From positions 2,544,714-2,608,713 of the forward strand of contig CP129480.1 in assembly GCA_030583885.1 (NCBI GenBank): 64,000 nucleotides of DNA, written 5' to 3'. Position 1 is the stretch's first letter, and the number at the start of each line of letters is the position of its first letter. The stretch is from Anaerolineales bacterium (lineage in GTDB: Bacteria > Chloroflexota > Anaerolineae > Anaerolineales > Villigracilaceae). Made by a program: the position numbers and the translations under genes. Below the pieces are notes generated by a model. The model was not told the DNA's origin. It saw nothing but the letters and a program-made list of their open reading frames with translations, and made no database searches. Below, piece by piece: positions 52,824-62,967 of this stretch.

Positions 52824-53256
52824 TTATTCTTCATCCAGCCTCTCGGGCGGAGAGGGGGACTCGCTGGTATTTATTTTGAGTTCATTGATTTTTGAGCGTA
52901 TCATCTCAAGAACGGACGAAAGGCTCTTTTCAACATCATCTGACCCAACTCTAAAAACATTCAGCCCAAGTTGTTCAAGAACATCCTGTCGGGCACGATC
53001 CAACTCAACCTGACCCACATGGACAGGGCCATCCACTTCAATAACAAGCCGATATGCGGAATTGTAAAAACCCACGATAAAATTACCAATCGGTTGTTGT
53101 CGTCGAAACTTTATTCCATCCAGTTTCTTCCCGCGCAAAGCCTGCCAGAGAATCGCCTCGCTTCTCGTCGGCTCCCTCCTAACTGTACGCGCAATTTCAA
53201 GCAATTTGCGTCGAATTTCAGGGGAAACATCCAGTCGTGGAAAATCGTTTTTTCAT
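52824..53256 (-). CDS. DUF559 endonuclease-like protein with an apparent frameshift at the start
   Basis: The body reads RREPTRSEAILWQALRGKKL, DGIKFRRQQPIGNFIVGF, LVIEVDGPVH (the PD-(D/E)xK-like Glu and Asp) and RVGSDDVEKSL, the DUF559 fold (restriction-endonuclease-like, related to Vsr). The frame has only a TTG at 53204, inside the conserved helix. The ATG at 53256 is one frame off; deleting one A from the A6 (minus sense, 53253-53248) gives MKNDFPRLDVSPEIRRKLL, a normal start. So the gene is intact except for that base. The tail encodes SPSPPERLDEE from a local repeat. Confidence 0.7.
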
Positions 53257-53301
53257 GGTGTACTCACTCATCTCCCTGCTCGTCGGGGAGGGGCTGGGGG
53301 G

Positions 53302-54744
53302 TCATCCCAGAACCTCCACATCATGCGGACCCGACTCTTTCAGCCCAGCCCCCGTCATCCGCACGAAGATGGCTTTCTGTTGAAACTCCTCAATCGAATG
53401 CGCGCCGCTGTAACTCATCCCCGATTGCAACCCGCCGACAAGTTGAGTCAACACTTCCCGCGCCTTGCCGCGATATGGGACCGCCGCTTCCACGCCCTCG
53501 GCAACGTAGTCTTCGATTTCTTCACGCGTCAAATCATTGCCTTCGCGTTTATTTCGTTCAATGTTCGCCGTCAATGACGCCATACCGCGCGACGCCTTGT
53601 AACGATGACCCCTGCGCGTCATGATGAGACCTGGGCTTTCGTCCGTGCCAGCGAACAACGAACCGATCATCACCGTGCTTGCGCCTGCGGCAATCGCTTT
53701 CGCCACATCGCCAGGATGACGAATGCCGCCATCCGCGATGATGGGAATTCCATAGGGACGCGCAGCCTCTGAACACTCGATCACTGCCGTCAACTGCGGA
53801 ACACCCGAACCCGCCACCTGGCGCGTCACACAGATCGAGCCAGGTCCCACGCCGACTTTTACCGAATCCACGCCTGCTTCGATCAAGCGTTTCGCCCCAT
53901 CCGCAGTTGCCACATTCCCGCCAATGATCTGTGCCTTAGGGAAATGCCTGCGGATGTTCTTGATCGTTTCGATTTCCATGTGCGAATCGCCGTGCGCGAT
54001 GTCCACCACGATGCAATCCGCGCCCGCCTGCAAAACAGCTTCGACACGCCGCATCTCCATGTCCCGCACGCCAACCGCCGCGCCGACAGCCAGCCGTCCT
54101 TTCGAGTCCTTCGTCGCCTTCGGGAACTGCGTGATCTTCATGATATCTTTCAACGTGATCAATCCCGCCACTTTGCCATTCGCATCGGTCAGGGGCAGTT
54201 TCTCCACACGGTATTCGTGCAATAATCGCTCCGCATCTTTCAACGACGTATCCGGCGGCGCGCTGTGAACTTCACAGGTCATGATTTCAGTTACAGGCCT
54301 GGCATCATCGGTTTCGAACAACAGGTCGCGCGTCGTGACGATGCCGATCAGTTTATCGTCCTTGTCCAGGATCAAAATACCCCCCGTGCCCGTTTCCTCC
54401 ACCACACGCTTCACATCCCCAACCGTATGCGCCTCTGCCATCGTGATGGGTTTATCCACAATGAATGATTCCGCCTTCTTCACACGCTCGATCTGGCGCG
54501 CATGTTCGGCGATCGTCATAAAGCGGTGGATGATCCCGATCCCCCCCTCGCGCGCCATCGCGATGGCCATCTCGCTTTCGGTCACAACATCCATGTTCGC
54601 CGCAACGATCGGCGCCTGCAATGCGATCTTTTTCGTCAACCAGCCTTTCGTCGAAAGCACACGCCGCGAATCCACATCCGAATACTGCGGCACCAAAAGC
54701 ACATCGTCATACGTCAGGGCAACATCCGGCAAAATCTTCATCAT
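53302..54744 (-). CDS. guaB: IMP dehydrogenase
   Basis: 480 residues, full length. [15 protein letters not shown] and [16 protein letters not shown] at the front, two CBS domains (about 92-205, ITRD-like IVTTRDLLF), then the catalytic barrel with [13 protein letters not shown], the loop [18 protein letters not shown] with the active Cys, and [10 protein letters not shown]. It oxidises IMP to XMP, the first step to guanine nucleotides. It faces purB-purA across a hairpin-containing spacer. Confidence 0.95.
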   Translation of the reverse strand: MMKILPDVALTYDDVLLVPQYSDVDSRRVLSTKGWLTKKIALQAPIVAANMDVVTESEMAIAMAREGGIGIIHRFMTIAEHARQIERVKKAESFIVDKPITMAEAHTVGDVKRVVEETGTGGILILDKDDKLIGIVTTRDLLFETDDARPVTEIMTCEVHSAPPDTSLKDAERLLHEYRVEKLPLTDANGKVAGLITLKDIMKITQFPKATKDSKGRLAVGAAVGVRDMEMRRVEAVLQAGADCIVVDIAHGDSHMEIETIKNIRRHFPKAQIIGGNVATADGAKRLIEAGVDSVKVGVGPGSICVTRQVAGSGVPQLTAVIECSEAARPYGIPIIADGGIRHPGDVAKAIAAGASTVMIGSLFAGTDESPGLIMTRRGHRYKASRGMASLTANIERNKREGNDLTREEIEDYVAEGVEAAVPYRGKAREVLTQLVGGLQSGMSYSGAHSIEEFQQKAIFVRMTGAGLKESGPHDVEVLG

Positions 54745-54763
54745 ATTCCTCTCGCTCGAATTA

Positions 54764-54827
54764 TACCCAGTGCAGCCACAAATGGCCGTTTTCTAATGGT
54801 GGAAATCGCCATTTGTGGCTGTGGGTA
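54764..54827. promoter_or_regulatory. Long interrupted palindrome between guaB and purB
   Basis: cagccacaaatggc (54773-54786) and gccatttgtggctg (54808-54821) pair perfectly, extended by taccca / tgggta after a 3-nt bulge. It lies between the two divergent starts, so it may be an operator or a regulatory RNA hairpin for purine genes. Confidence 0.5.
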
Positions 54828-54830
54828 TTA

Positions 54831-54841
54831 TATAATGCTTG
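54831..54841 (+). promoter_or_regulatory. -10 box placed for leaderless purB
   Basis: TATAAT ends five nt before the ATG at 54842 and no ribosome site exists. Confidence 0.5.
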
Positions 54842-56191
54842 ATGATGAGTCTGTACGCGCTTTCCTCCCTGGATGGACGTTACGAAAAAGAGACCTCCCC
54901 CCTGCGGGATTTCTTCTCCGAATTTGCCTACATCCGCGCCCGCGCCCGCCTCGAACTGGACTTCCTGTCTGCTCTTTCCAAAACGGGCATTTGCCCACCC
55001 CCGAACCTTTTGCTCGACTCCTTCACCGACGAAAATGCCTTGAAAATTCAAGAGTACGAAAAGACCACGCGGCATGACGTGAAAGCCATCGAGTACTATT
55101 TACGCGAAGAGCTTTCTCCTGAACTTCATCAATGGATTCATTTCGGACTGACCTCCGAAGACATCAACAACATCGCCCAAGCCCTGGCCCTGCGTGATTC
55201 ACGCGACCAGGTCCTGCTCCCCGCATTAGACGATGTACTCACTTCCCTGCGTGATTTCGCGCGCAAACACCGCGCCCTGCCCATGCTCGCGCAGACTCAC
55301 GGCCAGCCTGCCGTGCCGACCACGCTGGGAAAAGAGATCGCGGTCTATATCGCCCGTCTGAAAAGCTGCCGTGATGAAATCGCGAATCACAAATTTAAAG
55401 CGAAACTGACGGGCGCAGTCGGAAACTTCAACGCGCTGCATGCCACTTTTCCAAACATTGACTGGATTTCATTCAGCCGCGACTTTATCCAAAGCCTGGG
55501 ACTTGAACCCAACCTTGTCACAACCCAAATCCTGCCATATGACAATTGGATTCATTATTTCCAATCCATTCAACGAACCAATACCATATTACTTGACTAC
55601 ACGCAGGATATATGGCGATATATTAGCGATGGATGGCTCAAGCAGAAAGTGATTCAAGGCGAAGTCGGGTCTTCGACCATGCCGCAAAAGGTCAACCCGA
55701 TCCACTTTGAAAACGCGGAAGGGAATCTCGGCGTTGCCAACTCCCTGCTGACACATTATTCACAGAAGTTAGCCGTTTCCAGATTACAGCGCGATCTATC
55801 CGACTCGACCGTACGCCGCACGTTCGGCACTGCGCTCGGACATACCCTATTGGCATGGACAAATATCGCCAAAGGCATGTCCCGCGTGGATGCGGATGAG
55901 GAGAAAATCAAAGCCGAGTTGAACGCCCACTGGGAAGTCGTCAGCGAAGGGGCGCAAACGATCCTCCGCGCGGCGGGACGCAGCGACGCATACGAGACGC
56001 TCAAGTCACAGACGAGGGGACGCCAGATGGATGGGACCAGTTATAAAGTCTGGGTCGAGGCGTTGGAGGTGGATGAAAAAACGCGAATTCAATTGTCAGC
56101 CTTATCCCCAGAATTGTATATTGGGCTGGCGGTCGAATTGGCTGATCAAGTGCTTCGAGATTCGATAGTCGAAAATCGAAACACCGAATAA
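54842..56191 (+). CDS. purB: Adenylosuccinate lyase
   Basis: 449 residues of the aspartase/fumarase fold: SSLDGRYEKETSPLRDFF, RHDVKAIEYY (active His region), FGLTSEDINNIA, QTHGQPAVPTTLGKE and the signature GEVGSSTMPQKVNPI. It splits adenylosuccinate and SAICAR in purine synthesis. Starts at 54842, 54845 or TTG 54839 are possible; TATAAT 5 nt before 54842 favours a leaderless start there. purA follows after 24 nt. Confidence 0.94.
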   Translation: MMSLYALSSLDGRYEKETSPLRDFFSEFAYIRARARLELDFLSALSKTGICPPPNLLLDSFTDENALKIQEYEKTTRHDVKAIEYYLREELSPELHQWIHFGLTSEDINNIAQALALRDSRDQVLLPALDDVLTSLRDFARKHRALPMLAQTHGQPAVPTTLGKEIAVYIARLKSCRDEIANHKFKAKLTGAVGNFNALHATFPNIDWISFSRDFIQSLGLEPNLVTTQILPYDNWIHYFQSIQRTNTILLDYTQDIWRYISDGWLKQKVIQGEVGSSTMPQKVNPIHFENAEGNLGVANSLLTHYSQKLAVSRLQRDLSDSTVRRTFGTALGHTLLAWTNIAKGMSRVDADEEKIKAELNAHWEVVSEGAQTILRAAGRSDAYETLKSQTRGRQMDGTSYKVWVEALEVDEKTRIQLSALSPELYIGLAVELADQVLRDSIVENRNTE

Positions 56192-57481
<1,290 letters not shown>

Positions 57482-57495
57482 CAAATTCGATATGC

Positions 57496-57508
57496 TATAC
57501 TCCTCCGC
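57496..57508 (+). promoter_or_regulatory. -10 box placed for leaderless brnT
   Basis: TATACT followed by seven nt and the ATG at 57509. Confidence 0.45.
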
Positions 57509-57832
57509 ATGGCAAAACACAAACCACTCAAATTCAACTGGGATGCTGAAAAAGCGGTCAGGAATATGGAGAAATATGACATCACCTTTGACGAAGCAGC
57601 CACCGTATTCACTGATCGTTATGCGATCTACCTTGACGACGCCGAACATTCACAAAAGGAAAAACGGGAAATGGTCATCGGGAAGTCGCCCGCCCGCAAG
57701 CGGCTGTTGACCTGCTTCTTCACCAGCGTCAACGGCGTGGTCCACATCATCAGCGCACGCCGCTCCACGCATGGTGAGAAGCAGGAATATGAAGAAAATT
57801 CCGAGAAAAAGGTCAGGTATCAGATACAGTAG
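57509..57832 (+). CDS. brnT: BrnT family toxin-like protein, no adjacent antitoxin
   Basis: 107 residues with the BrnT pattern: FNWDAEKAVRNMEKYDITF, EAATVFTDRYAIYLDD, and the catalytic end VHIISARRSTHGEKQEYEE (Arg and Glu of the ribonuclease site). BrnT is an RNase toxin normally followed by its antitoxin BrnA. The downstream gene at 57910 is a membrane protein, so the antitoxin is missing here. The start is leaderless-like. Confidence 0.82.
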   Translation: MAKHKPLKFNWDAEKAVRNMEKYDITFDEAATVFTDRYAIYLDDAEHSQKEKREMVIGKSPARKRLLTCFFTSVNGVVHIISARRSTHGEKQEYEENSEKKVRYQIQ

Positions 57833-57909
57833 ACTTTATCGGAATTAATCTGCATGGGTTGAAAATTCCCTGCGTTATAATTGTCCAAAAAATTTTTACG
57901 GAGGCAGAC

Positions 57910-58173
57910 ATGAGTTTACTCAATATCATCCTGTGGATCATCTTCGGCGCATTCGCGGGCTGGATCGCCAGCATCATCACCGGCAAGAACCGCAAAATGG
58001 GTGCGCTCGCCAACATCGTCACGGGCATCGTCGGCGCATTTCTCGGCGGCGCGATCATGAATTTCTTAGGCTATCAGGGGTTTACCGGCTTCGACCTGTG
58101 GAGCCTGTTCGTGGCGATCCTGGGGGCGGTGGTTCTGATCTGGGTCGTGGGCTTGATCAGCGGACGCCGTTAA
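57910..58173 (+). CDS. GlsB/YeaQ/YmgE family membrane protein
   Basis: 87 residues with three helices and the family pattern: FGAFAGWIASIITGKNRKMG, NIVTGIVGAFLGGAIMNFLG, GFTGFDLWSLFVAILGAVVLIW. This family was once called transglycosylase-associated protein and is tied to general stress. The ATG at 57910 follows cggagg. Confidence 0.88.
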   Translation: MSLLNIILWIIFGAFAGWIASIITGKNRKMGALANIVTGIVGAFLGGAIMNFLGYQGFTGFDLWSLFVAILGAVVLIWVVGLISGRR

Positions 58174-58190
58174 TTCAGATTTTTCGCCAA

Positions 58191-58223
58191 AAAAAATTCC
58201 CGCAAAATTTTCGGGAATTTTTT
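58191..58223. terminator. Terminator between convergent genes
   Basis: aaaaaattcccg and cgggaatttttt, with more T after; serves both the GlsB-like gene and fahA. Confidence 0.8.
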
Positions 58224-58229
58224 ATTTTG

Positions 58230-59471
58230 TTATTTCGCGGGCAGAATCTTCCCCGTCACTTCGCCAAAACCCACGCGATAGCCGTCTCCCTGACAGTAGC
58301 CTTTCATCGTCACGGTGTCGCCGTCCTGTAAAAATTTTCGCGTCTCCCCATTGGATAATTCAATTGGCTTCTCACCGCGCCAGGTGAGTTCGAGCATTGA
58401 ACCGTAACTGTCTTCGGTCGGTCCGCTGATGGTGCCTGTGCCGCACAAGTCGCCTGTGCGCATGTTACAGCCTGTGACGGTGTGATGCGCCAGCATTTGT
58501 GTCAGGCTCCAATACAGGTGCTTCATATTCGAGCGGCTGATGGTCAGCGCTTCGTCCATCGTTGCGGACTGCAGAGTCACTTCCAGCGTAATATCAATTC
58601 CATTTGGAGAATCAGATCGAAGGTAAGGCAGAGGCACGGGGTCTTGTTTGGGTCCCTGCTCGCGGAAGGGTTCGAGCGCGTCCATCGTCACCACCCACGG
58701 GGAGATCGACGTCGCAAAATTTTTCGCGAGGAATGGCCCAAGCGGCTGGTATTCCCACGCCTGAATGTCGCGCGCACTCCAGTCGTTGAGCAAGACCATG
58801 CCAAAGATGTGTTCATGCGCGTTTTCGATGGAGATCGGCTCACCGAGGTTATTGCCCGTGCCGATGAAGAAGCCCATCTCCAATTCAAAGTCGAGCGAGC
58901 GCGATGCGACGAATTCAGGCGGCGCATCTTTGATAGCGACCTGCCCGCGCGGACGGAAGACATCCGTGCCCGAAAGCACCACCGAACTGGCACGCCCATG
59001 ATAGCCGACGGGCAGATGCAGCCAGTTGGGCATGAGCGCATTTTCTTTGCCGCGAAACATGATGCCGACGTTGGTGGCGTGTTCGCGCGAGGCGTAGAAA
59101 TCGGTGTAATCGCCGATGAGGACGGGCAGATGCATGTGGACATCGCCCACGGGAATCAATGCCCGTAAACGCATCGCTTCCTCCCAGACCGTGTCACCGC
59201 CTTCGCTGAGCAGGTCGGTCAAGCGCTGACGGATTTCCCGCCACGTCTCGCGCCCCGCGGACATGAAGCGGTTGAGGGACGCATCCGCAAAGAATCCGTA
59301 TGGCTGGCCGAATAATTTTTGCTCGTCGAGGAAGGCAAGGTCAACAACAAAATCACCCAACCGCGTACCCACGCGCGGGGACGGATTATCTTTGGCGGAG
59401 AAAATTCCATACGGCAGGTTTTGGATGGGAAATTCGGATTCGAGGGATACTTCGATAAAGGGTTTGAGCAT
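58230..59471 (-). CDS. fahA: Fumarylacetoacetase
   Basis: 413 residues: YGIFSAKDNPSPRVGTRLGD (N-terminal SH3-like domain), IGDYTDFYASREHATNVG (metal Asp and catalytic His), PVGYHGRASSVVLSG, DFELEMGFFIGTGN (two metal Glu), LLNDWSARDIQAWEYQPLGPF (Asp) and GTISGPTEDSYGSMLEL. It splits fumarylacetoacetate at the end of tyrosine/homogentisate breakdown. No homogentisate genes are near; the unknown gene at 59552 is just upstream. Confidence 0.93.
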   Translation of the reverse strand: MLKPFIEVSLESEFPIQNLPYGIFSAKDNPSPRVGTRLGDFVVDLAFLDEQKLFGQPYGFFADASLNRFMSAGRETWREIRQRLTDLLSEGGDTVWEEAMRLRALIPVGDVHMHLPVLIGDYTDFYASREHATNVGIMFRGKENALMPNWLHLPVGYHGRASSVVLSGTDVFRPRGQVAIKDAPPEFVASRSLDFELEMGFFIGTGNNLGEPISIENAHEHIFGMVLLNDWSARDIQAWEYQPLGPFLAKNFATSISPWVVTMDALEPFREQGPKQDPVPLPYLRSDSPNGIDITLEVTLQSATMDEALTISRSNMKHLYWSLTQMLAHHTVTGCNMRTGDLCGTGTISGPTEDSYGSMLELTWRGEKPIELSNGETRKFLQDGDTVTMKGYCQGDGYRVGFGEVTGKILPAK

Positions 59472-59494
59472 TGTCTATTTTCCATTTCCATGAA

Positions 59495-59555
59495 GTAGGG
59501 GCGACCCGTCAGGGCTTAACGTTACGTCAATCCATTAAGAAAGGGTCGCCCCTAC
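59495..59555. repeat. Inverted repeat GTAGGGGCGACCC (13 bp arms, 35-nt loop)
   Basis: gtaggggcgaccc at 59495-59507 and gggtcgcccctac at 59543-59555. The right arm overlaps the last codons and stop of the gene at 59552. Confidence 0.75.
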
Positions 59556-60493
59556 AGAAATCGCAACCTTCGCAAATCTTCACGCGGTTCGTCGAAACTG
59601 CAACTGCCAAAGGAGGCAGCAAACAAGCGACTTGAGGCGAGCTCTGAAGTGGCTGCGCGAAAACCCTTCCAGGTGAAGCCGTTTTCATCGAAGGTGAAGT
59701 GTTCAGGATTTTCATCTTCAAGAATGGACTGAATTTGCGCTTGCGATAAATCTTTTGCTTCTGCCAGCACCCCTGCCCCAAAGACGTTGAGGAAGCCATG
59801 CATTTTGGTTTGGACGCCGTCGTTGTAGTGGCGGATGGGATGGTGAAGTCCCGCCGTACATTTGAGCGGCACGCCCGCGTCACGGACGGAGGCAATCGCC
59901 CATGCAACTTGCTCGGTGGGTGGGAATGCGTCCGCGGTCACGCCGCCAGTGCGGAGTTTGAATCCGACGTGACGGTCCTTGAGTTTGCGCAGGGCGCGGA
60001 CGAGATTCTCCGCGCGGGGTTGCCAGCCTTCGCCAGATGAAGACTCAAAAAAGACGGTGATGCCATTCTTGTTGAGCATGTCGGAAGATTCTTTGACTAG
60101 GTCATGTGCTTGGGTGGGATCAATCAATGCGGACGATGGGAGCGCAACTTCGAACATATCCACGACGACGGTTGCTCCATGCGTTTCGCGGAAGGCAAGA
60201 ATATCGTCGATATCAAGTTTGAGGTTGGCGAGGAATTCGTCCGTGCTAGAGCTGCTCCGCCCGAGGGTTGTAAAAGATAATTCGGAAACAGGAGCAGGCA
60301 TGAGCGGAGTCAGATGCGGAAGCCGTTTGGCGGGGATGACGAATCGCGCAAGCATCCACGAGTCGGGCGAGTCTTGATACTCCACAAAATTCTGAAAGGC
60401 ATCTTCCAACGATAAATTCGCGGGCGGATACATTCCCGCATAGTCAATGATACGGGACATGAAATTTTGAAACGCTGGTTTCCGAGGGGTCAT
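59552..60493 (-). CDS. Conserved protein of unknown function near fumarylacetoacetase
   Basis: 313 residues from the ATG at 60493. Not assigned. Readable stretches: SRIIDYAGMYPPANLSLEDAF at the start, RFVIPAKRLPHL, DDILAFRETHG, VFFESSSGEGWQPR, VGFKLRTGGVTADAFP and KCTAGLHHPIRHYN, which alternate strands and helices like a TIM barrel. TATAAT lies 7 nt before the ATG, a leaderless start. Upstream frames add up to 25 residues, which are less likely. Linked to fahA by strand and distance only. Confidence 0.55.
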   Translation of the reverse strand: MTPRKPAFQNFMSRIIDYAGMYPPANLSLEDAFQNFVEYQDSPDSWMLARFVIPAKRLPHLTPLMPAPVSELSFTTLGRSSSSTDEFLANLKLDIDDILAFRETHGATVVVDMFEVALPSSALIDPTQAHDLVKESSDMLNKNGITVFFESSSGEGWQPRAENLVRALRKLKDRHVGFKLRTGGVTADAFPPTEQVAWAIASVRDAGVPLKCTAGLHHPIRHYNDGVQTKMHGFLNVFGAGVLAEAKDLSQAQIQSILEDENPEHFTFDENGFTWKGFRAATSELASSRLFAASFGSCSFDEPREDLRRLRFL

Positions 60494-60535
60494 GTCCGCA
60501 ATTATAGTATGAAACATGGGTACAATTGAGCCATT
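60494..60535. promoter_or_regulatory. Overlapping divergent leaderless promoters
   Basis: TATAAT (minus sense, 60506-60501) serves the 60493 gene and TACAAT (60521-60526) the 60536 gene; each lies 7-9 nt before its ATG. Confidence 0.45.
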
Positions 60536-61450
60536 ATGCAGACCATTCTTATTCTTACAAAAGATCATCAGGAGTATCGCTCCATCATCGAAGCGGCAGG
60601 ATTACCTGATTTAAAGATCGTCACAGAGCCAACGAATGAGTGCGAGATCGTTCTTGGCGCACCGTCATTGATCAGCAAGGAGTTGGATAAACTCCCCAGC
60701 CTAGAATGGGTACAATCCACCTGGGCGGGCGTCGAGCCGTTGCTGGATCCCGCGCTGCGCCGCGATTATGTTTTGACGAATGCGCGCGGCGTCTTCGGCG
60801 GATTGATGTCTGAATTCGTGTTCGGGTATTTGCTGGCGCATGAACGCAAAATCTTTGAACGCGCACAAGCGCAGCGGGCAAAAGAATGGAATCGTTCCAT
60901 CACGGGGACACTGCGCGGCAAGACCATCGGTCTGCTGGGCGTCGGCTCCATTGGCGCGGAGGTGGCGCGGACGGCAAAATCCTTCGGCATGACCGTGTGG
61001 GGATATACGAGAGGAAGTGAAGCAAGTGAACACGTGGATAAATACTTTCACGGAGACGAATTATTGCAATTTGCACATGGATTGGATTACCTTGTCTCTA
61101 TTCTTCCCAATACAAATAAAACACGCAAAATCATGGACGCAACCCTGCTCTCCGCGCTGCCGCCTCATGCCATCTTCATCAACGTCGGGCGCGGCTCGGC
61201 GGTGGATGAATCCGCTTTGATTCGGGCGCTTGAAAACGACAAACTCGCTGGCGCAGTGCTGGATGTCTTCGAGCAGGAGCCGCTGCCGAAAGAGCATCCC
61301 TTTTGGACGACGAAGAACCTGCAAATGACCTTCCACACGTCCGCGCCGAGTTTCCCGGAGGATATTGCCAAAGTATTCATCGAAAATTATCGGCTGCACG
61401 TGGAAGGCAAGCCGCTGAAGTATCAGGTTGATTTTGAACGGGGTTATTAA
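60536..61450 (+). CDS. D-isomer 2-hydroxyacid dehydrogenase
   Basis: 304 residues: TWAGVEPLLDPALRRDYVLTN (substrate domain), the Rossmann motif GLLGVGSIGAEVA, the catalytic Arg in INVGRGSAVDE, VLDVFEQEPLP (Glu) and MTFHTSAPSF (His followed by Ser-Ala). It reduces 2-oxoacids to D-hydroxyacids, or the reverse, with NAD(P). The substrate is unknown. The next gene is a serine/threonine dehydratase on the same strand, which can make 2-oxoacids. Confidence 0.88.
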   Translation: MQTILILTKDHQEYRSIIEAAGLPDLKIVTEPTNECEIVLGAPSLISKELDKLPSLEWVQSTWAGVEPLLDPALRRDYVLTNARGVFGGLMSEFVFGYLLAHERKIFERAQAQRAKEWNRSITGTLRGKTIGLLGVGSIGAEVARTAKSFGMTVWGYTRGSEASEHVDKYFHGDELLQFAHGLDYLVSILPNTNKTRKIMDATLLSALPPHAIFINVGRGSAVDESALIRALENDKLAGAVLDVFEQEPLPKEHPFWTTKNLQMTFHTSAPSFPEDIAKVFIENYRLHVEGKPLKYQVDFERGY

Positions 61451-61496
61451 GTTTGAATGTTTGAAGGTTAAAAAGTTGCATTAAACAGGAGAAATA

Positions 61497-62444
61497 ATGA
61501 CCGTCTCACTCACCGACATCCAACAAGCCGCTGAACGTATCAAGCCATACGCGCATCGCACACCAATTATGACAAATCAAAGTCTGAATCAGCAGGTTGG
61601 CGCGCAGGTCTTCATGAAATGCGAGAACCTGCAAAAAGTGGGTGCGTTCAAATTCCGCGGGGCGACGAATGCCGTATTTTCGCTCACAGACGAAGAAGCC
61701 GCGCGCGGCGTGGTCACGCACTCGTCTGGGAATCATGCGGCGGCGCTGGCGTTGGCGGCGTGGAATCGCGGAATCCCTGCGTATATCGTCATGCCGAGCA
61801 ATGCACCGCAGGTGAAGAAAGATGCGGTGGCAGGCTATGGCGGACAGATCACCTTCTGCGAGCCAACCTTGCAAGCCCGCGAAAGTACGATGGAAGAAAT
61901 CCGCGAGAAAACAGGGGCAAGCATCGTGCATCCCTACAATAATGAACGCGTCATCGCAGGTCAGGGGACAGCGGCGCTGGAACTGCTGGAGGATGTCCCC
62001 GACCTGGATGTGGTCATCGCGCCCGTCGGTGGCGGCGGGTTGCTGAGCGGCACGTCCATTGCGGCGAAGGGCATCAAGCCGAACATTCGCGTGATCGCGG
62101 GCGAGCCTAAAATGGCAGACGATGCGTTCCGTTCGATGCAGGCAGGCAGAATCATTCCATCCGAAAATCCAAAAACGATTGCGGATGGATTGCTGACTTC
62201 GTTGGGTGAACTGACGTTTCCGATCATTCATAAGAATGTGGAACAGATCGTCACGGTCAGCGAAGCAGGGATCATCGCCTCGATGAAATTCGTATGGGAA
62301 CGTGCAAAAATCATCATCGAGCCGTCTGCGGCAGTTCCAATCGGCATACTGTGGGAAAAGAAGGTTGACCTGAATGGATTGAAGATCGGCGTTATCGTCA
62401 GTGGCGGCAATGTGGATCTGGCAAGGCTGCCGTGGCAAATGTAA
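61497..62444 (+). CDS. Threonine/serine dehydratase family (serine racemase-like)
   Basis: 315 residues of fold-type II: the Schiff-base Lys is in GAFKFRGATNA, the Ser-Gly-Asn-His loop is HSSGNHAAALALAA, and the PLP phosphate loop is PVGGGGLLSGT. There is no C-terminal regulatory ACT domain, so it is a catabolic dehydratase or a serine racemase. Start at 61497 with caggag. Follows the 2-hydroxyacid dehydrogenase by 46 nt. Confidence 0.88.
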   Translation: MTVSLTDIQQAAERIKPYAHRTPIMTNQSLNQQVGAQVFMKCENLQKVGAFKFRGATNAVFSLTDEEAARGVVTHSSGNHAAALALAAWNRGIPAYIVMPSNAPQVKKDAVAGYGGQITFCEPTLQARESTMEEIREKTGASIVHPYNNERVIAGQGTAALELLEDVPDLDVVIAPVGGGGLLSGTSIAAKGIKPNIRVIAGEPKMADDAFRSMQAGRIIPSENPKTIADGLLTSLGELTFPIIHKNVEQIVTVSEAGIIASMKFVWERAKIIIEPSAAVPIGILWEKKVDLNGLKIGVIVSGGNVDLARLPWQM

Positions 62445-62488
62445 GGATTCAACACATCAAGAATCTGTTTTCCACGCCGCCATACTAT

Positions 62489-62876
62489 CTAGGGATGCAC
62501 ATTCGTCATGGACAGGAGCACACTTAATGCACCGAGGTTTTCATTTATTTGGAGGATGGATGTTGCCCCAATGATCGGGCTGGTACTAACGAGGTCGGCC
62601 AGCATCCAGGCCAGGGCAACCTGTGCACTGGTTGCCTTGTGAAGTAGCACCATGGCTTCCATTTCGTATAAAAGGGCGTCATTAACTCTCGGTCATGGCA
62701 CGCTTACGCCCTTCGGCGCGTTTGCTATTGGGCAGGGGCTGTCCCTGGCGGAATTTCCAGTGAAGAAGTCTCCCACCAGCGGGCTGTACGGGACCAGCGA
62801 CTGGCCAACCTGCATGGCCCCCCATACACAAAGGCGTCACCGCTAGTCCGGTTCTGCCAAGTCTTCTAGACTCCAT
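62489..62876 (-). pseudogene. Aldo/keto reductase remnant
   Basis: The N-terminus ESRRLGRTGLAVTPLCMGG is intact, followed by an abrupt jump to the VPYSPLVGDFFTGN and GQPLPNSKRAEG regions in shifting frames, and then the C-terminal ALAWMLADLVSTSPIIGAT and ENLGALSVLLS. About 180 central residues are missing and at least two frame changes are needed. It once encoded an aldo/keto reductase of about 320 residues. Confidence 0.8.
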
Positions 62877-62898
62877 ATCGGTTTCCTTCTTCAAGAAC

Positions 62899-62931
62899 AA
62901 AAAAATGCGGCCGCCAAATAGACGGCCGCAT
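62899..62931 (-). terminator. Intrinsic terminator after the secreted protein gene
   Basis: In minus sense atgcggccg / cggccgcat then TTTTTTTGTT. Confidence 0.85.
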
Positions 62932-62967
62932 CAGACGCCGGAAACGGCATCCACTATTCTTCGCACA

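Noticed and set aside
61506..62438. A 310-codon open frame opposite the serine/threonine dehydratase
   Set aside because: It mirrors the dehydratase, which has clear catalytic motifs; the antisense product has no recognisable domain.
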